Below, in pieces: positions 1 to 10,663 of a DNA stretch of 64,000 nt; position 1 is the first letter of the stretch, and each line of letters starts with the position of its first letter. The notes under the pieces were generated by a model. It saw nothing but the letters and a program-made list of their open reading frames with translations, was not told the DNA's origin and searched no databases. Made by a program: the position numbers and the translations under genes. The stretch spans positions 1,191,917-1,255,916 of the forward strand of contig CAAAJI010000001.1 in NCBI GenBank assembly GCA_900642245.1. The letters run 5' to 3'. The DNA comes from Fragilaria radians. Taxonomy: Eukaryota; Bacillariophyta; Fragilariophyceae; Fragilariales; Fragilariaceae.

Positions 1-450
1 GATATAAAGTTAACAAAACAACAATATGGACCTTGTACCAACAGCTTTATTTTGATTTTTTCACTGACAATCTTTGACGTTCCCATAGCAGCAGCACCAA
101 TAATGTTTACAACAATAGCGCAAGAAATAGCTAAAATATGTCTTTAAACCATAGTTATAATTGGGGGAAATGAAATTACTACCTTCACACCTTCCAAACG
201 CCAATGTTAGATCAATGGAATAATTTCCTTTACATTCTGTGATGTTTAATGCAACTGTAGATACCAATGACATGTTAGGTCAAGTGGTAAAATGTAGATA
301 TTGTGTCATACATCAGCTTGTATGCAAATTCTTGGTTTACAAATAACAATCATAAAAACCTATGTCATAATTATTGCTGGAAGGGTAAAAATTCAAAGAT
401 GCATTCTCTTGTAAAAGACTCAATTCTGCGGAGCAAAGCAAGCACCAACT
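1..450. repeat. Dispersed repeat, copy 1 (about 430 bp)
   Basis: This stretch aligns by eye with 26960-27385 in the same orientation. Shared blocks include the region around 140-170 (AAAATATGTCTTTAAACCAT), the block at 246-275 (GCAACTGTAGATACCAATGA) and the block near 340-355 (ACAAATAACAATCATAAAA). The minus strand carries a similar short open frame in both copies, beginning MSLVSTVA. Other frames are also open and the frames shift between the copies, so coding is doubtful. Each copy ends just before a gene: the acyl-CoA-binding protein here and EMC6 at the second copy. It may be a mobile-element remnant or a duplicated promoter-proximal segment. Confidence 0.75.
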
Positions 451-545
451 ACTAGTAGAGAATAAGAAGTTAATTAAGACATAAGCTTGCAAAGTGGTCT
501 AAGGCATGTAATGTGAATGAAAGTACTGATGGCAAACATTTGTGA

Positions 546-1637
546 ATGGGATTCCCTGTTATGGAACGGGTTGGGTTGCCTGAAGAAATGGCCTTTCATT
601 TTTCATCCATGTCCCCACCGAGTAAAAGCAACTTCTCATGGACGCCAGTATTATTGGTGTTCGCCTCAGTGGCAATTCTATACACAGGAACCAATTTGGT
701 TCAACGGGATCGAAGTGCAAGAGTTGTTAGGAAGAAAGAAAGTGATTCGGATGATCAATGTCACACTAGAGGAGAAAAAGAAGATTCGGTGGACACTGTC
801 TTTCGAGTATTGTTTGAAAAGGCTATTGCTTTGTCATCATCGTTAGAGGATCTAACTGATGATGACAAATTATTACTATACGGACTGTATAAACAAGCAA
901 CCGTTGGCGATGCTCCAGAAACTGGATCGTCGTTTACCATGAGCATTCAGGCAAATTTCAAACGTAGTGCGTGGAATAAATTTCGGGGTATGCCGCAGAC
1001 GACAGCCATGTTTCATTACATACAAGCAATTGAGGAGCTAGCTCACTATGACGACGAGGAAGATCTAATGGAGGAAAAGACTATTAAATTATCGAATCAG
1101 ACTTCTTCTGGTTGTATGGGCCAACAACCTAGCGTTCCGATGGACGATGATGACCAAGATATTCAGTGCGATCAGGATTCTTCTTCCTTGGACACCATAT
1201 TTCTCCGCACTATCGCAAATGCAGAAGCATCAATTAACGCTTCTGCAAAGACTACAATCGGAAACGATGTGTTAACTCAAATGCAACACTACCTTGACTT
1301 GGGAGCTAATCTTCACTCGGCGGATGATCAAGGTGTAACAGCCTTACACTTGTGTGCTGACCGTGGATTTATGGAGGGTGTAAAACTTCTTCTCCATAGG
1401 GGGGCCAATCCCAATGCTACCGATCACGATGGCATTACCGTATTGCACACTGCAGTCATGGCAGGTCATATTGAGATTTGCCAAGTCTTGCTAGAAGCAG
1501 GTGCAGATCCAGATCAAGAGGATGAGGATGGAGAGAGTCCAAGATTGTGGGCACAAGAGGAAGATCAAGAAAATGAAGACGACTTGCATTCTCCAAACGG
1601 TTTAGCAGAACTATTTACCAAATATCCGAAACGATGA
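546..1637 (+). CDS. Membrane-anchored acyl-CoA-binding protein with ankyrin repeats
   Basis: 363 aa, single exon from an ATG. Residues about 32-48 form one hydrophobic anchor, followed by a basic/acidic linker. Residues about 82-167 form an acyl-CoA-binding (ACBP) domain, with the conserved YGLYKQATVGD segment at about 112-122 and the AWNKFRGM block at about 142-149. An acidic linker leads to at least two ankyrin repeats (about 262-327), each with a TALHL/TVLHT-type helix, and a partial third. This order (anchor, ACBP, ankyrin) is that of plant ACBP1/ACBP2; animal ACBD6 has the same two domains without the anchor. Known members bind long-chain acyl-CoA esters, with ankyrin repeats for partners. 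ER or other endomembrane location is inferred from the anchor. The acidic C-terminus is low complexity. Repeat copy 1 lies directly upstream. Confidence 0.9.
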   Translation: MGFPVMERVGLPEEMAFHFSSMSPPSKSNFSWTPVLLVFASVAILYTGTNLVQRDRSARVVRKKESDSDDQCHTRGEKEDSVDTVFRVLFEKAIALSSSLEDLTDDDKLLLYGLYKQATVGDAPETGSSFTMSIQANFKRSAWNKFRGMPQTTAMFHYIQAIEELAHYDDEEDLMEEKTIKLSNQTSSGCMGQQPSVPMDDDDQDIQCDQDSSSLDTIFLRTIANAEASINASAKTTIGNDVLTQMQHYLDLGANLHSADDQGVTALHLCADRGFMEGVKLLLHRGANPNATDHDGITVLHTAVMAGHIEICQVLLEAGADPDQEDEDGESPRLWAQEEDQENEDDLHSPNGLAELFTKYPKR

Positions 1638-2030
1638 CAATTAGCGCCAAGTGAAGCAGAACTCAGACAATTAGATTCCTAATTTTTCCATCCCATTCTC
1701 TATCCTTATCATTACCATCATTTCGAACGGTGGCGCTTTTTGCCTTCGAAACAATTTGAACAACAGTGTAGTACTCGTTGAGCTACTAATCGTGCTGCCT
1801 ATAGTTTTCCGGGAATTTAAAGTTAGTATGTGTTATCTTTTTCTAATCAGAAGTAGTTCAATCTGATCGTAATATTTATTTTTCCTATCCCAGACCCTTC
1901 CTTTATATCATTACAGTTTCTTTTGAATCCCCAAAGGAAGTCAATCTTGGTTTCTCCCCACATACCGGAAGAGGGTGATATATTAAGACGAGAATAAACA
2001 GTGCTTGCAACACTCAATCACAGCCACCTT
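1638..2030. other. Intergenic stretch between convergent genes
   Basis: AT-rich sequence between the 3' ends of the acyl-CoA-binding gene (plus) and the poly-Asp gene (minus). No ORF, RNA gene or clear repeat was seen. It should contain both 3' untranslated regions. Confidence 0.5.
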
Positions 2031-2493
2031 CTATGGACCGAAAACACTCGGATTCACCGCTCCACTTCCAGATGCATCATTAGCGATCGATGCATCTCGA
2101 ATCATTTGAAACATTTGAAACTTTGACCCAGTCAAGACTTCCACGAGTCGTCGATTGAACAGCCGGACGTCATCTAAGGATTCTGCCATCAATAACAACC
2201 ATCTTGAAGAGGCAGTAAGTCTCCGTCTTCGAGCAACTGCATCGTTCTTTAACAACCTTTCATTCCTTTGACAGCTTCGGCAGCGTCCACTTGCGGTATA
2301 AAAGTTTTGCAACCGAAATGTCCTTCCAAACTGTAGACGTCGGTGATCGTCATCGTGATGGGATGCATCTCCGTCGCGAGAATCCATGCTGTCATGAGGA
2401 TGACACGGGCCCTTCCCGTGAGAGTCATCATCATCATCATCATCATCGTCGTCGTCATCATCATCATCGTCGTCATCATCATCATCATCGTCG

Positions 2494-2535
<42 letters not shown>

Positions 2536-2960
2536 CCTCCTCCATTGCCTTGATCTCCAAATATTTTCTGCATCGACAGATCCACAGCATCTAGGAACAA
2601 TCCAGTTTTGGGAGCAATCACTTCGTTGTAGATATTCGTAATGGAAGTCAAAAGGAAATTTATGGCTTTTTCATCGGAAGTGTCGAATGGTTCAGTCGGT
2701 CCATCATATGCGATAACAAATTCTGCATTAAATCTATCGTTTAATGCATCATCACCAATACTTATGTCTCCCTTTTTCCCTGCCTTCTTACCACCTTTTT
2801 TACCTTCACCTTTCTTTCCTACCTTTTTCCCTCCGCTCTTTTTACCTCCGCTGATGACCTCTCCTTTTTTACCTTTTTTGCCTTTCTTTCCTCCTTTGGA
2901 AGCATTCACTGCAGTTATCATCACGCACAAGTAAAGTAGGATCAACCATGTTACTTTCAT
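2031..2960 (-). CDS. Secreted Lys/Gly-rich protein with a long poly-aspartate tract
   Basis: 309 aa from the first ATG (an upstream in-frame GTG at 2969 is ignored). Residues 1 to about 20 are a clear signal peptide (MKVTWLILLYLCVMITAVNA). Next comes a strongly basic block of about 45 residues built from KGGKK and GKKG units. A globular-looking segment follows (about residues 68-130), then an uninterrupted run of nearly 50 Asp, a His/Asp-rich patch and an Arg-rich C-terminal part. The Asp run is encoded by mixed GAT and GAC codons. Highly charged, lysine-rich secreted proteins occur among diatom biomineralisation proteins (silaffins, cingulins), but no family is recognised here. A role in silica, polysaccharide or metal binding is only inferred. 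Short antisense ORFs through the GAT/GAC tract are shadows. Confidence 0.75.
2424..2536. repeat. ATC/GTC trinucleotide microsatellite encoding poly-Asp
   Basis: Plus-strand (ATC)n and (GTC)n triplets in alternating blocks, read as GAT/GAC on the minus strand inside the secreted protein gene. The interspersed GTC triplets make it a compound, imperfect microsatellite. Confidence 0.9.
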
Positions 2961-5900
2961 ATTTATCACGTGACTGGGATCTCTATTCCCGTTTGAAAAT
3001 TTATGTTGTGGATGGTGATGGCGTGCGACAAATCAATATCGAGCACCACTTACATAATTTTCAACAAAAATTCATCTCTCCGAATTAAGATTTGAATCAA
3101 TGGAAATGCACGAAACTTCTGGTATAGCAAAAAAAGGCCGAGCAGGGTAACCATTCTGAAGGAAATTCAAAGGAAACGCAATTAAAAGAAGCGGTTAAAA
3201 ATAGTCTGTAGCAGTTATAGCACCCGATTATCAATTATTATGGCCTCGTGCATATAATTCAAACAATCGAGGGAAAGCAGCCGATTTACACATTTAAAAA
3301 CCCAATTTTGAAAAGAAGGAATGAATCTAGCAAAACATTTCAATTCTATTAATTTTTTCGAATTACCCCTCCTCGGTGGTCCTGTGGAAGCACATGATAT
3401 TTTTCATACATGGGTTGGACCCACAATTCCATTCGAACCTCCAAAACCTGGTCAGGTCAATCTCGCCTCATCCAAATTGACAATTGAATTTTATCCAATT
3501 ATTCAGAGCTTCTATATTCCAACTCCAATAAGAATCCAGATTATTAGTCAAGAACATTTAATGGATCATTGTTCGCATTCAGATCACACTATTTGCTGAA
3601 ATAAGAAGGTACATATTTTGTTCACAAGCCCAAAAACCTTGTTCATGACCTTTTAGCAAAAAATGAAATTTCAATTTTCCTGAGATTTAACTGCTTTAAA
3701 GGATTGACCAAGAAAGCCAAGAATTGTTCGTGAAAAGATGTCTAGAATGTGCTCAAGGTGATTCGGGCAACATCAAATAGCATTTATTTTCTATTATTGG
3801 AATACTATATACCTAGGAGGAAACTGTTACAGGTAGACTTGCACTATACATTCAATTTCCGAAAAAGGCTGTTATGTTTGGACTAGTGATGGCATCAATT
3901 TCGATTCGGTAATTACAATGTCCAAGATTACATTTTTGAAGTTATTCTATTGATAAGAGGGAATGAAAAATTGATTATCCTTCAAAATGAAGGTAGCAAT
4001 CAAGGGTTGCCTTGAAATAAAAAGATTCCTATTTGAAAAATATAAACATCCGGGAAGCACCAATTTCAAACATCTGAGCAACGTAGCATGCAACATGACA
4101 GAAGAAAAACTTAATAGTGACTTGGAAGATTCGAACCTTGTCTCCATACATCCTTTAACGGATTACCGCGATAGTGGGATACATGGCATGAGACTTTTGA
4201 TACATAACTCTTGCTCTAACATACTGGCTAGAAGAATAAGTGCCTTGAAAAAGGTAAAAGAGGAAATCTACAAAGACGCTGATCAATATTGTTATCAATA
4301 GTTTAGTTGGCGCTAAAGTTGAATATTCAATCTAAGAAAAAACCACTTCTTTAATGAACATCTTTTATATCTACGATGCTTACTGTTCAGGGATTGAGGA
4401 ATCATCAAATTCTGTATTCTGTAAAAAAGTGACGGAGTAAAGTAACAGTACAGCACTAGTAAACGTTGCACTTCTGTTTGACACCATGTCACATTTGCTA
4501 TAAAAATTTGAAAAGTTAAGTGATGTATTTGACTACGGAAGACTGGATTCATCGAGAAAACTTTAAGAGAAATTTGTAGCTTGATTGTAAACGTGAAAGT
4601 GCAATAGTTCTTTCAAGCCACGGGTCTTTGTACATCAATGTAAAACTTTATCTATTACCGGATGTTTCGCGTCTACTTTTTGTCTAGGAGATAATCACAA
4701 AAGGTAGTACACTTATCAAAAGTATGCTCTTGCTATGTCAACTCGCTCAAGCAACCTTAGGAATAATTGGGCATTGTTCAATTAATCTCATACCGATTTA
4801 CACGTTGGTGAATCCTGAATCTTGATGGCTGTGGAAGCTTTATTCGGGGTGTATTCCCCCAAGATCAATTTATATTTACGGCTTAGATACATAGTTGGGA
4901 TTCAAGAATCGCTGTTTATCATCCAAACAGTTAGACAGTACCAAAATAAAGACCTTTAGCATGTAATAGTGATCGCTAGGGACCACACATTAACTATATC
5001 AGAATGACTATCTTGATTGACAGGAGGCAATGAGATATATGAATAGCGTTACAGATGCATACTCATGCCTAAGTTCAAAGACCCTTTTACAAAAAGAAGA
5101 CTGCCCAAAATAAATTAGTATCTGTCAACTCCGTGACAATATCCTTCAAGCGCTTTTCCAACTTACGTTGAATTGCAGCTATTATTTTTCATCGAATTTC
5201 CGCTTATGCCTGGAGGCTCTCCCAGCTCTCATTCGTTACAATAGGAATACTTAAGATCAGGGTTGACGCCCTTCCTTCGAGAATCTAATTTGACTGTTTC
5301 AGTCTCACTTTTATAAATGGAATCTGTACCATATTCTACAATCCTAGAAGATACTATTTTTCACCAACATTTGGAGACGTCCAATGTTGCTAGTATATGC
5401 TAATCCAGATGATAAGGATATCAGATATATTAGCACATCTAAAGACAACAAATGACAAGAAAAATATTTGTTGTTTTTTCCGTTCACAAATTTTAGGTGA
5501 TACTAATCAAAGGTCTCTAAAATTTAGGTGATAATAAATCACATGTGTTTCACGAACTTTTTTATAATTAAAATTTTTAGCTCAAAATAAAGAGCAATCA
5601 AAATATATTTGTCATGTTGGCATACCCAGATGACAATAAATAAGAGACTGATCTAAATAAATATTATCATAATGAAAAATTAGTCAGTCAAGACTCCAAT
5701 CTTTCACGATTAGAAAACAAGAGTACTTTTTCATACTTTCCTTAAAACAGGACATATCTTTTCTATCTCAATTCTCACATAGAGCAGAATCAATATATTA
5801 TCTAGGAAACATGAGTAACTGAGGAAGCGTTTGCGCAGCGTAGGGTGTACTTGAAGGATATCCAGCTATAGTATATATCTTCATTGCAGCGCTTTCTGTT

Positions 5901-6808
5901 GTACGCGTCCAAATTACACCTTTTAAAGTATAATACTTGCTTTCCAATTAAACCCAATTATTGCCACTCATAGAATTTGACTTGTGAAATAATATTTTCA
6001 TTGAATCAAATGTGTAATGCGTATGGCACAGAAATTTTTAAGTGCTACTGTTAAGACAAATGTATCAGGTTTTCCACAAATAATTTGCTTATGATATTGG
6101 TACTAGCAATACGGAGCGTCCTAAATAGAATTAAACATATAATATCGGTATAACTAAATCAGAAGTGTAGCAAATACGGAACAAGTCCTTCAAATGAATA
6201 AAATCCTTGTGCGATGTTATGTCACCAACTTCCAAGGAAAGTTTTTTTGAAAAGTTAGCTTTAGTCATAATGTAACTTCCATAGACATAATTTGCATCAT
6301 ATGCTTTTAATTCTGTATTCAAGGAAAGTACAATTTTTTTACCTGTACCATTAGCAGTTCTTTCTATTTCCAAAGTGTCGCTGAGTATTTTAGGTGTTGT
6401 CCCAAAAGGTATGGATGTTTGATGTTTAGAAATTACTAGAGCATTGGGATACTAGGATACTATCAATTTTGGAATAGTTCCACAAACGTCAGTGAGTCTG
6501 TGAAAAAATAGTATGGAGTGTCGCAGTGTGCGCCATTTTCCCTGTCTGAAACGGCAGGTGCACAAATCCGAAGGATCGATGCGTGGCCTTTGTGTTCTTT
6601 GTGGTACGTAGATTAGAACTTTAGGTCCGAATTTGACGAATAATTAGGGAAAAACATACAAGCCTTTTTGAAACCAAGTTTAACGTCAAACGACAAACGA
6701 AACTACGAAAAAGTTTTTCAGCCACTGTTACTATTATATATACATAATATACCACCACAACACCACCCAATTTGCTGTGTTGTGTGAAGTGGCATTTATA
6801 TCCTTTAG
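2961..6808. other. Long gene-poor AT-rich stretch
   Basis: No convincing gene in 3.8 kb. Short open frames at 3321-3599 (+), 3987-4301 (+) and 6131-6373 (-) have no recognisable domain and look like chance frames. One dispersed repeat copy lies at 5362-5508. The last 200 bp should hold the promoter of the F-box-like gene. Confidence 0.5.
5362..5508 (+). repeat. Dispersed inverted repeat, copy A (about 147 bp)
   Basis: It matches the reverse complement of 25037-25177 at roughly 80% by eye, through blocks such as CCAACATTTGGAGA, GCTAATC-AGATGATAA and TTAGCACATCTAAA. It ends in GATACTAATC in both copies. It is probably a small dispersed transposable-element fragment. No terminal inverted repeats were defined. 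Confidence 0.75.
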
Positions 6809-7942
6809 ATGCAGCAACATGAGGTTGGGGATAGTTGCTCAATTCGCGAGAGCCACAACGATGCGATAACAATAATACATAGTACTACTAACAATGAACC
6901 CCCCACGAAGCGAGCAAAGCTGCTCATGGGAGACAACTTGGATCGAAGAAAAAAGCCGATGGAAATCCCAACTGAGATTTGGGGTCGTGTGTATGACTAT
7001 CTGCCGTTTTCAGATGTTATCCGAGCATGGGCGATTTCCAAGCAATTGCAAGAGGCCATGAACTTTGTAACCCGGATCAGTATTTTTAATAAAGAAGAAT
7101 TACATTTGGTCTTTGCCAGACGATTTTCAAAAGGTGTCGTCACACAAGTCGATGTCTTTTGCTTAATCACTTGTCTTGATCCTGATGAAAACGAAGAGAA
7201 ATTTTCTATTTGTCAAAGTACTGCTAGTCGCATTGTACCATTTCTAGTTCACTTTCCAAATTTACTATCTGTGGGTCTAGATGCGGATGCCTTGGGCATT
7301 CCCCTTGGTACATATTTCCGTGACACTTTCCTGCAGGAGGACTCTGTGGAAATCGTACGATCACTAGTGCGAGCAATTTGTGGGGCTTATCAAACGGGAT
7401 GTTTCTCTCAAAGAGTGAGAGTTTATGGACCAGCATTTCAGGCGGGGACATTCATCTGTTATTACGCGAAAGGGTGTGGCCTATGCAAAATGTATTGTGA
7501 ATCTTTTCCCTTGGAGCAAGCTGTCAATGCTAGAGCAGTTTGCTTATCCGTTGGTGAACGATTGGAAACTATTGCAAAACGGCCTAGTGGGACCCAGTGT
7601 TTAGCATCGAAAGACTTGGTACTTGAATTACTCCGCTCTCACTACCCTGTGCAATTTCAAGTAGAAACACCGGAAGGAATGAGCATCAAGGAAGGTGCAA
7701 TTGTCTTCAGCAAGTCAGTTATTGAAGAATTGGAGATTCTTTGTCGCGATTATTTTGATCCCCAAACTCTCACAACGGAAATGGTACTAGACGCCCTTGG
7801 GTCTGAGGACGGTGATGATGAAATTTGGTTAGTACGTAAATACCACGACATACTGACGGATCTTGGGATTCCTATTTGTGAAACTGATGTATTTGTAGTA
7901 GACGAGCAGAACCTTCTTCTCGACGTTCATGATCATTTTTAA
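6809..7942 (+). CDS. F-box-like protein of a possible diatom-expanded family
   Basis: 377 aa, single exon. The first 50 residues are polar and include a basic patch (PPTKRAKL) that could be a nuclear signal. Residues about 51-85 resemble an F-box (PxEIWxRVYDYLPFSDVxRAW, then SKQ). The rest has no named domain but contains a CGLCKMYC cysteine cluster near residue 224, followed by an SFPLE segment and a RPSG segment. From memory of diatom genomes, proteins with an F-box-like start, a CxxC/FPLE block and an RPGG-type motif form a large uncharacterised family; this assignment is an inference. If the F-box is real, the protein would be a substrate adaptor of an SCF ubiquitin ligase. Confidence 0.7.
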   Translation: MQQHEVGDSCSIRESHNDAITIIHSTTNNEPPTKRAKLLMGDNLDRRKKPMEIPTEIWGRVYDYLPFSDVIRAWAISKQLQEAMNFVTRISIFNKEELHLVFARRFSKGVVTQVDVFCLITCLDPDENEEKFSICQSTASRIVPFLVHFPNLLSVGLDADALGIPLGTYFRDTFLQEDSVEIVRSLVRAICGAYQTGCFSQRVRVYGPAFQAGTFICYYAKGCGLCKMYCESFPLEQAVNARAVCLSVGERLETIAKRPSGTQCLASKDLVLELLRSHYPVQFQVETPEGMSIKEGAIVFSKSVIEELEILCRDYFDPQTLTTEMVLDALGSEDGDDEIWLVRKYHDILTDLGIPICETDVFVVDEQNLLLDVHDHF

Positions 7943-8257
7943 TGAATGATATATTTGTTAGGGGAGTATTTTACTTTTGAAGTTTGGGAGGATGGAACTG
8001 AAACAACATAGATCATGGTGTTCTACGATGGTGCTATCACTCGATACACTATCGATTATGATATCATTGAAGTCTAAAAAATAGTATTGGTATTGTGTAC
8101 GCGATGATGTGAGTTGTCATCATGACTTGTTAGTCAACACTTAAGAATGAAATATTCTAAAGTTCCAGTTGATAGTTATAAAATTAATGTTTTGGAATCC
8201 TTGAAATCTGATATCTGTTAAATATCTTAAATCGAACATTCTCGTCGACTGCAAAGC
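7943..8257. other. Intergenic stretch, nothing recognised
   Basis: AT-rich sequence between two convergently transcribed frames. It contains short ATCGAT-type palindromic words and no ORF or RNA gene that I can support. Confidence 0.4.
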
Positions 8258-8671
8258 CTAAGGCGTTGGATCATTTCCTGAATCTACAGTTGATGAACCA
8301 CCTTGTGTCGTTAGATAGTGAAAATTACAAAAAGAGCGTCTTCGATTAGCATTGGGAGTGGTTTGATCTTCATTTGATTTACTAGAGATATCAGGAAATG
8401 GTTGATCCTTGTTCTCCGCAACAGCTGGGGTCGAAGGAGTATGAGCTTTAGGTGATAATGATTCTGAATCTGCGTGAGGTATCTGATGCAAGATATCAAA
8501 CGCTGAGCGGCATTCTTCGTATCTATCGCTGTTTGTCTCGTTGTCATCGAACTCAGGTAAATCCCAAGTGTCATTATGCTGAGGCAGATGACTTTCCGGC
8601 TCTTGAAATTCCTTCTTGTCGGCTTCCTTTCTCCATGAATATGATTTTGATTCAATCTTTTTTCCTTTCAT
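8258..8671 (-). CDS. Small disordered hypothetical protein
   Basis: 137 aa from an ATG. The sequence is polar and probably disordered: a basic start (MKGKKIESK), an Asp/Asn/Glu-rich middle, Ser/Thr/Pro-rich stretches and a basic RRRSF motif near residue 112. No domain is recognised. Composition differs from chance AT-rich frames, which are usually Phe/Ile/Leu/Tyr-rich, and this favours real coding. A second frame is also open over the same bases, so certainty is limited. Confidence 0.4.
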   Translation of the reverse strand: MKGKKIESKSYSWRKEADKKEFQEPESHLPQHNDTWDLPEFDDNETNSDRYEECRSAFDILHQIPHADSESLSPKAHTPSTPAVAENKDQPFPDISSKSNEDQTTPNANRRRSFCNFHYLTTQGGSSTVDSGNDPTP

Positions 8672-8938
8672 TTAATAATTCCTGCTGCTAAACGGTGTGG
8701 TCGTGATTGCCATTCTCCGAACGAATTGTGAGCTGTTGAAATTGTGAAATGCATATTTATTTTTGAGAGAGTAATAATGTCCCTTTTCAGAAGATACGTC
8801 TAGATCACAGACAAATTTACAGCAGGGGCTTTAACTGGTTTTCATGGATTCAAATTTACAATTTACGGACAACACATCGGACAAGCGAGCAAAATAAGTG
8901 ACAAGGTTAAGGGTAGGTAGTGTTGACAGTAGGGTGGG

Positions 8939-9021
8939 AGGCGAGCACCTATCTGGCCTGGCGAGCTGTTGGAGCTTGCCGTGGGCGAGGTCAGGGCGAG
9001 GGAGGCGAGGGAGGCGAGGGA
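8939..9021 (+). repeat. GGCGAG/GAGGCGAGG-rich island
   Basis: A locally GC-rich patch in AT-rich surroundings, built from repeated GGCGAG or GCGAGG words, including three near-tandem GGGAGGCGAG units. The complementary words CCTCGCCTAGCTCGCC occur at 9872-9887, so the two patches flank the transposase-like fragment in opposite orientation. This arrangement resembles subterminal binding repeats of a DNA transposon. Confidence 0.6.
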
Positions 9022-9387
9022 ACTTGTACTGCCAGATAACTCTAAAATTAATAGTTTAATGTTAATCATAAATAAGGAATTGGATACTAATGTTCTATCT
9101 CGGTTGCCCAAAGCTGCAGCATACAGTCGTACAACGTGGTTGTCTGTTGGAAGGTAATTCCATGTTTGATGATTTAATATACGTTTAGGACAATATATGT
9201 GAAAGAAAATTGATGAGAAACAAGAGAATAGTTCGAAAATCATTATTTAAAGAGAAATCCAGGTTAGAAATTTAGTGAAGATGTGAAAAGAAAATAATTA
9301 GAAGAGAGAGGAAATTTGGTGAGAAAACATCTGATGGAGATGCAATTTCGAGAAATAGTAGTTACAAAGTAGTGTATTTTATCTCTT

Positions 9388-9839
9388 TTAAATTTGTGTT
9401 ACAACCTCAGTTATTCGATTTTTAGAAGTGTTTTCGCTCTTTTCAAGTTGTTCAAACAGGAGATTATTATCTCCACTCAAGAGCTCAAAGTCTAAGTCCC
9501 TAAGCCTTGAAGCCAAAGGTTCAAAGTAAGTTTTCATTTCTATCAGTTGTCCATCAATGTCTTTCTTGATGGTAAGCTCCATTATGGCTTCAGCATTTGA
9601 ATAAACACTTGAAAATAAAAGCCATCCATAGCACAAAATGTTACTTGTACTGCTATGAATGCACGGACCAATGCCATTTTGAGCAATGTTTTCCCATCAA
9701 ATACCTCATCACAGAAAGTACATTTTGCTGTATACCTTCTTGTGCTGTCATTCCTTTGTTTTGATTCCAGGAAAAACTGCCACATTGGATCCTTTACATC
9801 ATCTCCAGGGTCTTTGAACAACGACAATTTGTTTTCCAT
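9388..9839 (-). pseudogene. BED-finger/hAT-like transposase remnant
   Basis: Two overlapping minus-strand frames. The upstream frame starts at the ATG at 9839 and contains DPMWQFF followed by about 14 residues and CTFC, which resembles the start of a BED zinc finger of hAT transposases (W-x-FF ... CxxC). The frame then loses similarity and stops at 9582. The second frame (to 9388) has an acidic, coiled-coil-like stretch of the kind found between transposase blocks. No catalytic region is seen. I call it a decayed fragment; a host BED-type gene is the alternative. Confidence 0.4.
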
Positions 9840-9913
9840 TCTCAAAAATTAAAAATGAATGGTATACAGACCTCGCCTAGCTCGCCTATGTAAAAACCGT
9901 TTGGCTACAATGT

Positions 9914-10024
9914 GACAAAGATTGTAAAATGCGATCTCAAGAAAATGAAAGCAGCAACTTTCGGAAAACAGCATATCAAGACAATCTGACAAAGATTATA
10001 AAATATAATCTCAAGAAAACGAAA
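9914..10024 (+). repeat. Imperfect 37-bp direct repeat
   Basis: Two copies of a 37-bp unit (9914-9950 and 9988-10024) beginning GACAAAGATT and ending TCTCAAGAAAA-GAAA, separated by 37 bp. Confidence 0.7.
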
Positions 10025-10663
10025 TTTGGAGCTTGTTGTAAAATTCTTCATCCCCTAACCACCGCATTTTCCTAATACGTAGGAATCGTTTTCCCTTACT
10101 ACACTTTATGCCCTGATCAATCATCCTAAAAGGCAATTCATTGTTATGCGATTCATTTAAATCAATATACACATGCTTCTTAATGAGGTTACTCTAGTAA
10201 AAGTTTCCCCCCCTGTGACGATTCATTGCCTTTTCTTTAAATTTGAATTTACAATTTTTCAAACCAAGTTCAATTTCTGCTTTCTCTAATCCTTTTACAC
10301 TTTGCATTATAGGTCATGGTGGGAAAAACTATGTGAAAAGATGCAAAATGTCTCAACCTATTTTGGGAATCCTATTTCCCTTGCATTTTGCACAAAACGT
10401 TTATCATATCTCACTTTCTTGCGAAATCCTTTTGCTCTATGTTGAGTGTAAGCAATTGGAAGTTATGTACTTTGTTCTAGTAATCATGGTTTGGTTTAAG
10501 CAGTCTTAGTAATTGGAATGTAAAATGTTACATACTGGCTATGCTCAAACAAGTTACTTCATGTTCCAAAGTTGCAATAGATATTGTTTATGCTTGCTGT
10601 CCTTAATTGGTTAATGAGTATAGGCACTACACAGTTTAGGGATGCAACTAGTCCACGCAATTC

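Larger units (their letters stand above)
8672..10663. other. Gene-poor stretch with transposon-like remnants
   Basis: It holds a GC-rich GGCGAG island (about 8935-9020), a transposase-like fragment (9388-9839), a second GCGAGG-type patch at 9872-9889 (reverse orientation) and an imperfect direct repeat (9914-9950 and 9988-10024). The short frame at 10243-10509 (+) has no recognisable features. Confidence 0.5.

Noticed and set aside
2249..2641. Several ORFs rich in Met, His or Ile on both strands through the trinucleotide tract
   Set aside because: They are readings of the ATC/GTC microsatellite in other frames; only the minus-strand frame with a signal peptide is coherent.
4080..4150. GGTTCGAATC-like word on the minus strand suggesting a tRNA T-loop
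   Set aside because: The flanking bases do not form a T-stem, and no acceptor or anticodon stem could be placed around it.
3321..4301. Two plus-strand ORFs of 92 and 104 codons as possible genes
   Set aside because: No domain, no splice partners, and composition typical of chance AT-rich frames.
8927..8960. CAGTAGGGTGGG as a defined hAT terminal inverted repeat
   Set aside because: Its reverse complement was not found at the right side of the putative element, so no TIR pair can be claimed.
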